Shown: positions 6,687 to 15,004 of the stretch, piece by piece
Position numbering within the stretch: position 1 is the first letter of the stretch
How the letters are laid out: each line of letters starts with the position of its first letter
Assembly: GCA_001969505.1 (NCBI GenBank)
Contig: LSSK01000460.1
Span: forward strand, 1 to 15,423
Source: Zancudomyces culisetae
Lineage: Eukaryota > Kickxellomycota > Harpellomycetes > Harpellales > Legeriomycetaceae
Length of the DNA: 15,423 nt
Reading direction: 5' to 3'
The notes under the pieces: generated by a model
The model's input: the letters and a program-made list of their open reading frames with translations, nothing else
Told to the model about the DNA's origin: nothing
Database searches by the model: none
Translations under genes and position numbers: made by a program

Positions 6687-8408
6687 CTAAAATGAAGTGT
6701 GTTGGTGTTGATAGTGGGAAAAAGTAGAAGAATTGGGAGAATTCGAATGTTCATCCGGATTGTAGAGCAGTGGAGGAGCAGAAGGCTGAGTGTTTACATC
6801 GTAGCAGCGGAAAGGATCAATAGGCGGCTGGGTAGGCAAATCGTAATACAAGTCGGATGGATACGCACCTGGTGGCGGCGGTAGAGGCCGTTGTGGAGGT
6901 GCGGAAATGGGAGGAACAGGCGGTAGCAGTTTGTGGTAGGCTGGCATACCACGCAGCGAGTTGTACGGATAAACACGCGATTGCTCGGGAGGCGCATACA
7001 TGTCAGTATACGTGGCATCAGGCGAGTGTGGGTAGTTTTCGTAGGTGTAATCAAAGGATTCTGGGTCGTAGTGCAGCTCGGAATCAAGCTGATAACTTGT
7101 AGCTTCATATTCTGGTTGATGTTGATGTTGATTTTGATGTTGATGTTGGTATTGATGTTGGTATTGATGTTGGGATTGTTGAGGTTGTTGTTGAGGTTGT
7201 TGTTGTTGTTGTTGAGGTTGTTGTTGTTGTTGTTGTTGTTGGTATTGGTATTGGTATGTACCACCAGGTTTCTGAGGCAGTGGTTTTATAGTGCTGGCTG
7301 ACGAATACACATTGTATACTTGATCGTCGTAGTGTAGTGTGGATGATGCTTCGTCATAAAACTGCATTCCATCTGCATACTCGGCATACTCTACATAGTC
7401 GGAATAATACTCTACTGGTTCTCCCGTAGCCATCTGTAATTCTTGTTGTCGTTGCTGTTGATGTAACTGTTCATACTGTTGTTGTTCATACTGTTGTTGT
7501 TCGTACTGTTGTTGTTGTAATTGTGGTGGTAATGGTCGCCGTAAAAACGGTCGTGTAGATGGTTGTAAAGGTTGAGATTGTGTTTGTATCTGTGCTTGTG
7601 TTTGCGGCTGCAATTGTAACTGTAACTGTGATGGCGGTGGTGGTGGTGGTGCAGAAGCGCCTGTCATTACTTGACTCCTACTTTCCAGTAGTGGTGTAGG
7701 TTCAGTAGTTGGCACAATCGTCAGGTCTTTGAGTTGTTGAACTATACTCGGTCTTTTTCTACCTCCCTATTTACATTTCAAGTTTTATTTATTTATCAGC
7801 CTTTTTATCACCATTATTATTAATACTAGTAGTAGTAGTAGTAGTAGTAGAGTTTGTTGTTTTCAATCAATTACCTTTGGTGTAAATGTAAATTCTATAT
7901 AAACTGAACCTGCCGGGCTATCCTTCTTGCTAAGTGGAATCCAAGCTACATGTACACATTTACAATACAAAATTTAAAAAAAAATCCACTTTAATATAGT
8001 TTCCAACACAATAAAACAAACAGAAAGAAAAGTAAAGTAAAGGAAAAAAGTGAATAGATTCTCCTTACCATCATATTCTTCCAATTCAAACACTTTTCGC
8101 AAATCAACGATTCCCGAACAAATCCCATCCCCTCCAATCTTTCCAACCTCCATAATCCTCACAAGCATCGAAGCTTTCCCAACTCCTGCGATTTTAAACG
8201 TAATCCGATCATTCCACCGCGGTGCATTGCCACCCTTGTTTGATGTCAGCGTCCGTTTCATCACGCTTCCTATAACCAGCTCGACAAATGTGTTTTTTTT
8301 CGAAAACCGATCGCTTGTAGGCATCCCCTTGCCCTGTATTACAAAAAGCTCTAGCCTGCCTTCGTACATTTCTTGTGTTTTTTTTTGTTTCTGTTGTTGA
8401 CTTGACAT
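6687..8408 (-). CDS. C2-domain protein with Q-rich and PxxP-rich tail (Inn1/Fic1-like)
   Basis: Two exons: 8408-8069 and 7762-6687, joined in phase 1 across a 306-nt intron (donor GTAAGG; acceptor reading GGGAG just before a GTAGAAAAAGAC exon start), giving 471 residues. Residues about 14-114 form a single C2 domain: 'GRLELFVIQGKGMPTSDRF', then 'NTFVELVIG', 'RTLTSNKGGNAPRWND', 'MLVRIMEV', and 'GSGIVDLRKVF'-like closing strands. Several usual Ca2+ aspartates are not obvious, so it may bind lipid or protein without calcium. The rest is disordered: a Q-rich stretch, a Y/D/E-rich middle, and several PxxP motifs (such as 'RRPLPPQ', 'KPLPQKP', 'QRPLPPPP') that could bind SH3 domains. One N-terminal C2 domain plus a PxxP tail is the plan of fungal Inn1/Fic1, which bind Hof1/Cyk3-type SH3 proteins at the division site; this assignment is inference. 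Start is the first ATG; a TATATATAAA lies about 115 nt upstream. The acceptor TAG two codons earlier would give a stop, so I prefer the downstream AG. Confidence 0.85.
7105..7260. repeat. Q-codon repeat tract in the C2 gene
   Basis: On the plus strand this is a run of TTG/ATG-TTG-type triplets, giving minus-strand polyglutamine broken by Pro, Tyr and His. It contains a TATTGATGT-type sub-repeat that yields alternating Gln-Tyr and Gln-His. Length is likely polymorphic. A smaller Glu-Gln-Gln-Tyr repeat lies near 7470-7515. Confidence 0.9.
7763..8068 (-). other. Intron of the C2 gene
   Basis: Starts GTAAGGA after codon GAT-G and ends AATAGGGAG. Stops occur in all frames inside it and the joined frame is continuous. 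It contains a TAG/CTA trinucleotide microsatellite at 7826-7851 and a GCTGAT string close to the 3' end that could be a branch site. At 306 nt it is three times as long as the other introns here. Confidence 0.8.
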
Positions 8409-8519
8409 TATTTATCTATTTTCTTGTCTTGTTGTTCTATTTCTATATTTCTTGTTGATTCTTTATCTTTATCTTTCTTTCTTCTAGTTTGCAACTTTTG
8501 CTCCCCATGCCCCCACTTT

Positions 8520-8532
8520 TTTTTATATATAC
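8520..8532 (-). promoter_or_regulatory. TATA box of the C2 gene
   Basis: The minus strand reads GGTATATATAAAA here, about 115 nt upstream of the ATG at 8408, a usual spacing for a fungal TATA promoter. Confidence 0.45.
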
Positions 8533-9018
8533 CTTGTTTCTAACGTCCTTTAGTCAATAATGAATACTAGTATCGATACTGATGTATGTGTACAATATGC
8601 CTCCTTTTTTTTACACTCTAATTTTCCACTTTATCTTTTTTCCTGTTCCTCGTCCTAATTTGAAATCTTTGGGAATGATTTGTTCAACTAAAAAAAAACA
8701 AAAAATAAAAAATAAAGAGTCGGTTTGCTATGTTATGCTTAAGATTCAAGTGCTAATATTACTTTAATAACCAAGCTGTTTTCAAATATTTATTGTTTTC
8801 CGTTGGTACCCAACGTATTGTTACAAAGCGAATTGACAAAAAAATGGACTCGTGTTACTTTTACAATGATTTCATATAATAATACTCTAATTAATGCTCT
8901 TTAATATTAAAAGATAAAGCAAAGAACAAAATTTCCCTATTGCAAAAATTGTTCTTGTGTAGACAAGGTTAATTGCACTGAATTTTTTTTTTTACAACTG
9001 CACAAATTTTGCTCTGTG

Positions 9019-9079
9019 CCCAATCCCAAGCCCAATTCCAATTCCAATCCCCAAGCCCAAGCCCAAGTCCAAAACCCAA
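9019..9079. repeat. CCCAAG/CCAATT hexamer array
   Basis: Decayed tandem hexamers (CCCAAG, CCCAAT, TCCAAT) on the plus strand. The minus strand reads TTGGGC/TTGGAA-type units. It superficially resembles a C-rich telomere strand, but units vary and the tract is short. Confidence 0.75.
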
Positions 9080-9380
9080 ACTTTTGTACAAAAGCAAATA
9101 AAATATATATTGCCAAATTTATTTTTTTTAGGGTTATAAAATTTGAGCGCAATGAATAAAGCAATGGGGAGTGGGGTGGGAGTGGGTGTGAGTGTGAGAT
9201 GTAGGAAATCGAGTGCAACGGTTTATTCACCCGGTTTATTATTTTTTTTTGAGATTATTTTCCAAAAAAATTAAAAAAGCATTAAATTCTCATGCTCATT
9301 ATTCTTTTTCAACTTTTATTGTTTTGCAATATCATCATCTATCCCCTCCCCAAACTCCATAAACAATAGTTTTAAACTTT

Positions 9381-9436
9381 TATCTGCTTCTATCTCTATC
9401 TCCACCTCTATTTCTATCTCTATCTCTATCTCTACC
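9381..9436. repeat. TCTCTA/TCTATC hexamer microsatellite
   Basis: Tandem CTATCT-type hexamers with a few substitutions, ending in CTACCC. Purely pyrimidine plus A on this strand. Confidence 0.8.
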
Positions 9437-10100
9437 CACTGTGTCTTTCCCATTACCATCAAGTGATTAACCCAATATATAATAAACGTATAAAAAGTGG
9501 GCTTTTATATTTAGAGTGGCGCAAATAAAACTCTAGAATAAACCTTTTCCACCTCTTACCCCTTTTGCAAACAAACTCTAATAAATAAAGCTTGCTCTTC
9601 TTTTTCCTGATTGAATTCTTGGTTTCAAGGGATCACTTTTTTCTCTTTAAACTTTTTGTTTTTATTTTTTGCTTTTTGTTATTTTGTTATATTGCAAAAA
9701 AAAAACAAAAAAATAACAAAAAAGATACAATATCAGAAAAGAATATTATGTCTCATAATCATGTATTACAAAAAGTTCATTATTAATACTATATTTTCCA
9801 AACATTAAATATATTTGCCAAAGATTAAAATAAAATAAATGTGTATCGAGTATTTTTTGTTGGATTACTGGTAAACCCACATATATCTTATACACTGTTA
9901 TTCTCTATCCATCTATATCTCTCTTTTTTTGTTTTTGTTTATTTTAGTACGGTTTATCTAAATCAATCAATAATATTTGACACTCTTTTGCCAAGTACTA
10001 GTATGAATACGAGTACAATTGCAAGAAAATGAAAATGAAAAATTACAGAAACTTGTCTTTATTTAATTTTTCAGCTCAAACTCTTTGGTTCAACAAAAAA

Positions 10101-10102
<2 letters not shown>

Positions 10103-10136
<34 letters not shown>

Positions 10137-10158
10137 ATACATACACACATACACACAC
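10103..10158. repeat. AC dinucleotide microsatellite
   Basis: An unbroken AC run to about 10130, followed by ACAT-interrupted units. Followed at 10263-10295 by an 8-bp repeat GTGATTGT present about three times and a GT run. Confidence 0.95.
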
Positions 10159-10412
10159 CACCACCATCTTTCACCATTTGTCCTAAATTAATTTTTATAT
10201 ACCCCAATAGTTGCCAAGGAACGCCAAGCAAAATTCAAAAAACCAATATAAATCTCATCTGAGTGATTGTGTGATTGTGTGATTGTGTGTGTGTTTAAGG
10301 TCGATGGAGTATGAAAAACACATTGACCAAGAGAACAAATTGTAAATATCATGTTTTGTATATTTTTATTTTTATATATACTTTTTTATCAAATGTTAGT
10401 CATAAACTCATA

Positions 10413-10494
10413 CTCCTCCCTTTTCTTCTCTCTCCTCCCTTTTCTTCTCTCTCCTCTCACTCTTCTCTCCCTTTCCCTCTCCTCCCACTTTCAA
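10413..10494. repeat. Pyrimidine tract with a 19-bp tandem duplication
   Basis: Positions 10413-10431 and 10432-10450 are identical (unit starts CTCCTCCC and ends CTTCTCT), followed by a diverged third part. The whole 80 nt is almost pure C/T and could form triplex-type structure. Confidence 0.85.
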
Positions 10495-10672
10495 CCTTTG
10501 GGATTATTTTCAACTATTTAAAAATGGGGAAGACAGGAAAATGTTTTACAAAATATTAAAAATATATCTCTCACAAAAAAAAAGAGAGAGATTCTTAATC
10601 GCAAAGTCAAAATTTTACCCAAATATACAATACTAATCTTGATAACAAAAAAAAATAATAAAATAAAAAAGA

Positions 10673-10697
10673 GGGGGGGGGGAGGAGGAGGAGGAGG
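10673..10697 (+). repeat. G10 run plus (AGG)5
   Basis: Ten Gs followed directly by five AGG units. A candidate G-quadruplex and a difficult site for sequencing. An AT dinucleotide run follows at 10709-10733. Confidence 0.8.
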
Positions 10698-10791
10698 AAT
10701 ACATTAACGAATATATATATACATATATATATATTACACTTTGAATTGAGTTTATAGTATATTTAGGATTTGTGAATGTAGTAAAATAGAG

Positions 10792-10836
10792 AATGTTGTG
10801 AATGTTGTAAATGTTGTGAATGTTGTGAATGTTGTG
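10792..10836. repeat. AATGTTGTG 9-bp tandem repeat, five copies
   Basis: Five consecutive 9-mers with one substitution (AATGTTGTA in the second). It is in neither a gene nor an obvious hairpin. A GATAAAT heptamer occurs three times nearby (about 10905-10925). Confidence 0.9.
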
Positions 10837-11109
10837 GGCTCTGTGAAATTAATCTCTGAAAATCATCAATAATCTACCAACTAAATATAGTGAAATGAAC
10901 TATGGATAAATGATAAATGATAAATGTTCAACACGCCATATTTACTAGATAATTTCATTTTCCAAAACAAACTCGACCATCTAAAATATACTAGACAATA
11001 AACCTTTTCTATTTTTTGCTTTATTTTTTTGTCTTATTTTTTTTTAATAAGAAATGATGATGGATGCAAAGCTAAAGCAAAAATTATCTATATACAATTC
11101 ATAAAAAGA

Positions 11110-11226
11110 AAAAATATGAAAAAGAAAAAGAAAAAGAAAAAGAGTAGAGTGTGAAAAAAGGGATTTACACAAATACAAATAGTTGAACTTTTTTATTTTT
11201 ATTTTTATTTTTATTTTTATTTTTTT
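11110..11226. repeat. GAAAAA and ATTTTT hexamer arrays
   Basis: (GAAAAA)n at about 11110-11142 and (ATTTTT)n at about 11190-11226 are near-complementary and about 50 nt apart, so the single strand could pair over some 30 nt. Confidence 0.8.
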
Positions 11227-11594
11227 GTAAACTAGGTGCAAAGTTGAGAAAAAAAAGGGAATAGAGTAGGACGAATAGTAGTATATCAACTCGTAAAAAA
11301 ATAAGTATATAAAGTGGTGAATGATATACACCCACAGATAATATGCATAATATAGATATACATAGATATATAGATATATAGATGTACCTCTTTTTTTTCC
11401 CATTAATAATAATAAAGAAAGGTGCAAAAAGAAGAGAAAAGAAAGTAAAGGAGGCAAAATGTTATAAAGGGCAAGAAAGTGATGTTTGTAGGAGGGGCGG
11501 GAGGATAGATTATGGTTTTGGTATTGTAAATCTTTTTTTTTTATATCTTATCTTTTTTATTTATTCATTTATTTAGTTTGTGGTTTTCTTTTGG

Positions 11595-11705
11595 TTAGAG
11601 TTGGAGGGAAAAGGAGAAGGTAGTGGAAGTGGTGGTGGTAGTAGTGGTGGTGGAGTTGGAGGCTAGAGTTGGAGTGGAGTGGAGTGGGAGTGGAGTTGGA
11701 AGTTG
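11595..11705 (+). repeat. GGT/GGAGT-rich minisatellite
   Basis: G-rich, C-poor tract with GGTGGT and GTGGA/GTTGGA units. No frame through it is long enough to be a gene. Many GG doublets could fold as two-layer quadruplexes. Confidence 0.65.
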
Positions 11706-11940
11706 AAGTATTGGGAAGTGTTAATTGGAATGAAATATATAAAAAATTCCTAGTATTTGCAATAATTTGAAAATTAAAGTGGGTTAATTTGCCAAAAATA
11801 GAAAAAAAAACAAATAAATAAATAACAAAGTAAATTACAAGTCAAAAAAAAAAGGAAAAAAAAAGGAAAAAAAATAGAAAATAGAAAAAAAATTTTTTTT
11901 GTTTAGAACCAGTTGAAGAGAAAGAAGCAAAATGAAGGAA

Positions 11941-11984
11941 GGGGGGGAGAGGGGGTGGGAGGAGGGGGTGAGAGAGAGAGAGAG
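11941..11984 (+). other. Strong G-quadruplex candidate followed by (GA)n
   Basis: G runs of 7, 5, 3 and 5 separated by AGA, T and AGGA meet the classic quadruplex pattern on the plus strand. The GA repeat follows directly. It lies about 300 nt upstream of the DEF1 ATG, so it may sit in the promoter or in the transcribed leader. Confidence 0.7.
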
Positions 11985-12024
11985 GAAATTTATTCTTACC
12001 ATAACGCGAATAATGCAAAGAAAA

Positions 12025-12122
12025 AAAAAAGCAACAATAACAATAACAATACAATAATAATAATAGTAGTAATAATTACTTTGAAGGGAGTAATAAAAGT
12101 AATAATAATAATTATTATAATA
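12025..12122. repeat. AAC/AAT trinucleotide-rich stretch in the DEF1 leader
   Basis: Imperfect CAATAA, TAATAA and TAGTAA units. As RNA it would be unstructured and A/U-rich, ending about 140 nt before the DEF1 start codon. Confidence 0.7.
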
Positions 12123-12265
12123 TAGTTGCAAGTAAATAAATAATAAATAAAAAGTAAAAACAAATTTACAAACAGAAAACTAAATTTGCTCAAAAAAAAA
12201 GAAATAAAACAAAACAAAAGAGAGATTTTGTCTTCTTTGAAATAACAATAAATAGTAGTAATAAG

Positions 12266-14806
12266 ATGTCACTCACAAGTAATACAGAAGAGGGGCGAAG
12301 CTCAGGGGTGCGAACAAATAATCCAACACAACAGAGAGATAGCAGTAGCATTAGCAGAGGAGGAGGACCGGGGAATAAGCGTAGAGGTGGAATAAGCAGC
12401 AGACCGTTGGTGGGACGAGGGGGCAGTGTAGGGGGTAAACAAACAGATAATAAAAATAAGAGTACAGTGCGGGCAAAAGAGGCAGATGAAAATCGAGAGC
12501 AGCGCCGGAAATATCGGGAGCAATTGATGTTGCTGAGGGAGGTGTTTCCAAATTGGACAGAGGCAGATTTAATATATGCACTGGAAGAAGCAGAGGGAGA
12601 TTTGGAAATGACAATAGCCAGAATAACAGATGGTAAGAAATGAATAAATAAAAACAAGATGAAAACAGGAATTAAAAAAAACAGAATAAAGATTAAACAA
12701 TGATTGATATAAAATGATTATAAAATAGGAATTGCATGCCAATGGGGAGAAGTAAAATCACGCAAGGATAAAAAACAAGAGGCCAAGGCAGCAGTTAAAG
12801 TGAGCCGAGTAAATGAGCCACAATATCGTGAACAGCAACAAGGAGTACGGGGAGGACCTAGAGCAGCAGCAGCTACAGCAGCACAAGCACAAACACAAGT
12901 ACAAGCAGGAACAGTAGGAGGGGCAAGTACTAGTAACAATAAAGAGAATAACTATGGAGAAAGAGGAATAAATAAAAGTGTAAACAAGACAGCTAGACAG
13001 GATACAAAAGCGGTTGCAGGAAAACCAGTTAGAAAAGAGGAAGGAGTAGCAACAACAACAACGGCAGCAGTAAAAGCAGCAGGAACAGGAGCAGGGGCAA
13101 TGTCGTGGGCCAAAATAGCACAGCGGGGAACAGAGGTTAAAGAAGAGGTGGTTCCAGAGGTAGTAGCCAAGCCACAAGAGGAAGTAAAGGCAAAAGTAGA
13201 AAAGAAAGTAGAAGAAGAAAAAGTAGAGGAAATAAAGAAGGAGGAGGAAGCGAAACAAGAAAAGGAAGAGGAAGCAAAGAAAGAAGAAAAAGTAGAGAAA
13301 GAAGAAGAGGAGAAAGAAGAAGTAGTTGTAGAGAAAAAAGAAGAGGCAGCAGTAGAGAAAAAAGAAGAACAAGAAGCAGTGGTTGAAGAAGAAAAGAAGG
13401 AAGAGAAAAAGGAAGAAGTAGTAGTAGTAGCAGCAACAGCAACAGAGGAGGACGAGGCAGTGGTTATGCCACCAGGAAGTTACAATATTGAACGATTGGG
13501 TTTGCAATTTGGTAGTTTGGGACTAGGAAAGACAGAAGAAAAACAACAGTCAGCAGTTGAAAAAGCCGAAGAAAAGAAACCAGTTACTACACAAGGTCCA
13601 CTTGCACAATTTGCAGCAGCTCAGGCACAAGCTCAGGCACAAGCTCAGGCACAAGCTCAGGCTCAAACTCAAAGCCAAGCAGCCCAAAGTCAACCAGGCT
13701 CAGCAATGCCTCAAGGACCACTTCCAAACGACTTTGGTACAGCGATGTTGTATGGAATGGAGGCACAACGAGCAGCAGCCGCAGCGGCCGCAGCAGCAGC
13801 AGCTATGATGGGAAACTATTATCCAAACTACGAATCATTTTCATCCAACTCTAAGGACTCATCTCAGCAAAACAACACATCGCCATATCCTCAAGGATTC
13901 CTTCCATCTTACCAAAACCCATTCTACAATCCTTACTATTATGGAATGAATCTTTTGCAGCCAAACAACAATTACTCTCAACCCTTCAAACAAAACATGT
14001 ATCCTCCAATCTACAACTACCAACAACAACAACAACAATACCAACAACAATTCTCTAAACCTCAAAAACAACAACAACCTCAACCTCAACAATCCCAGCA
14101 ACCTCAACAACAACCCCAGCAACAACAGCCCCAACAACAACAACAACAGCAGCCCCAACAACAATCCCAACAGCCTCAACAGCAACAACAACAGCCCCAA
14201 CAACAGCAACAATCCCAGCAACATCATCACCACCAACACCAACAACATCAACAACACCAACACCACCAGCAACACCAACGACAGCAGCAACACCAACACC
14301 AACAGTACGGCTCATACGGACTTCACTCCCAAGCCTACGACTCTGACCTCTCGTCTTCTCAACCCTATCCTTTCCTCTTTTCCTCCTCTGCAAAACAACA
14401 ACAACAACCTCTCGACCAATCCCAGAAATCTCTCCCCATTCCTCCTCCCCATAACCCCAACCCAAACCCTAATCCAAACCCCCAAAACCCCGCTGTCATT
14501 GCCGGAACCACCTTCTACGCTCCCTCCTCCCAACAATCCTCCCTGCCCCAACACTCCTCCTCTTCCTTCTCTTCCTCCACCACTTCATCTTCTCTTTCCC
14601 ATGTTCCTCTCCAATACTCTTACCCTCAATCTTCTCTAGCTTCTCTTTCCCATCTTCAACTCCAACAGCAACAACAACAACAACCTCAGCAATCTCAGCA
14701 ACAGCAATCCCAGCAACAACAGCAACAACAGTCTCAGCAACAGCAGCAATCTTCTGCTTTTGGTTCTTACTCTCAACAACGTTCAAACCAACCCTACTGG
14801 GCTTAA
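12266..14806 (+). CDS. DEF1: RNA polymerase II degradation factor Def1-like CUE-domain protein
   Basis: Two exons, 12266-12632 and 12729-14806, joined in phase 1 across a 96-nt intron, giving 814 residues. In yeast, Def1 helps ubiquitylate and degrade Pol II stalled at DNA damage: its CUE domain binds the elongin-type ligase, and the Q-rich C-terminus holds the full-length protein in the cytoplasm until proteasomal processing. Seen here: Gly/Arg-rich N-terminus; CUE domain about residues 85-123 with the FP motif ('[11 protein letters not shown]') and 'ALEEAEGD'; then '[12 protein letters not shown]', a block typical of fungal Def1 that is created only by splicing; 'SWAKIA' at 248-253; a Lys/Glu-rich, probably coiled-coil segment 257-356; 'LQFGSLGL' near 381-388, resembling the core motif of the animal relatives UBAP2/Lingerer; an Ala-Gln repeat 419-436; an Ala run; and a Q/P/H/S-rich low-complexity tail to the end. 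Its length and order match Def1. The intact frame through such repeats argues for strong selection. Confidence 0.93.
12633..12728 (+). other. Intron of DEF1
   Basis: GTAAGA donor directly after the CUE-domain glycine codon's first base, ATAG acceptor. Without splicing the frame stops within three codons. Splicing restores the conserved 'QWGEVK' block, which is why this pair of sites was chosen. Confidence 0.9.
13618..13680 (+). repeat. Ala-Gln coding 12-bp repeat
   Basis: GCTCAGGCACAA-type units in tandem inside DEF1, encoding alternating Ala and Gln. A separate alanine run coded by GCAGCAGCC-like codons lies at about 13770-13803. Confidence 0.9.
14020..14310 (+). repeat. CAA/CAG-rich polyglutamine tract of DEF1
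   Basis: Glutamine runs broken by Pro and Ser, then by His (CACCAACACCAA-type units). A second pure Q/S tract lies at about 14661-14755. A short Asn-Pro dipeptide repeat coded by AACCCCAACCC-like units lies at about 14455-14490. Confidence 0.95.
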
Positions 14807-15004
14807 TTTATTCTATTTACTTTAAATTTTTTTTTTGTTTTTATTTTTGTATCCTTTATTTTATAATTTATTTTATTGTAATGTTTATTTTCAATAAATT
14901 TTATTAATCCCTCTTTTATTTTATTTTATTTTACTTTGTTTTGTCTTTTGGTTCTCTTTTTGATTAAATCCAGTTCAACTCAATTTAATAATCGAAAAAC
15001 TAAA
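14807..15004. other. Spacer between DEF1 and the PDCD5-family gene
   Basis: A 198-bp T-rich tandem-gene spacer with AATAAA at about 14893-14898 (DEF1 polyadenylation candidate) and a short TTTTA repeat. It must also contain the promoter of the next gene; no clear TATA box is seen. Confidence 0.5.

Larger units (their letters stand above)
8533..12265. other. Long gene-free, repeat-rich intergenic region
   Basis: About 3.7 kb between the divergent C2 and DEF1 genes. I read all frames and find only low-complexity or very short open frames, no conserved motif and no tRNA. It is AT-rich with many homopolymers and at least ten distinct simple repeats (listed separately where clear). Near 9488-9498 a GTATAAAAAGTGG string looks like a TATA box without a gene behind it. 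The last few hundred bases, TAATAA- and ACAATA-rich, should be the DEF1 leader. Confidence 0.65.

Noticed and set aside
6794-7264. Asn-rich minus-strand frame and Leu/Met-rich plus-strand frame in the C2 gene
   Set aside because: Alternative frames of the glutamine repeat; the frame carrying the C2 exon junction and PxxP motifs is the real one.
5820-8408. A functional cytokinesis gene pair (CHMP1 and the C2 protein)
   Set aside because: Both can act in cell division, but convergent neighbours in a eukaryote are weak evidence for joint function and nothing in the sequence links them.
8582-12217. Many short frames in the long spacer on both strands
   Set aside because: All are low-complexity translations of homopolymers or microsatellites (Phe/Leu/Ser, Lys/Asn, His-Thr runs), with no motif and no consistent start context.
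12758-13507. A 249-codon minus-strand open frame opposite DEF1
   Set aside because: It is the antisense of the Lys/Glu/Ala-rich segment; the product is almost only Phe, Leu, Cys and Tyr, and there is no conserved motif. It is open because the sense strand lacks the triplets that would give antisense stops.
13859-14302. Minus-strand frames rich in Leu or Val opposite the Q-rich tail
   Set aside because: Antisense of CAA/CAG repeats gives Leu or Val runs with no stops; purely compositional.
14965-14985. B-box-like GTTCAACTC suggesting a tRNA
   Set aside because: No A box or cloverleaf upstream; the surroundings are T-rich DEF1 3' sequence.
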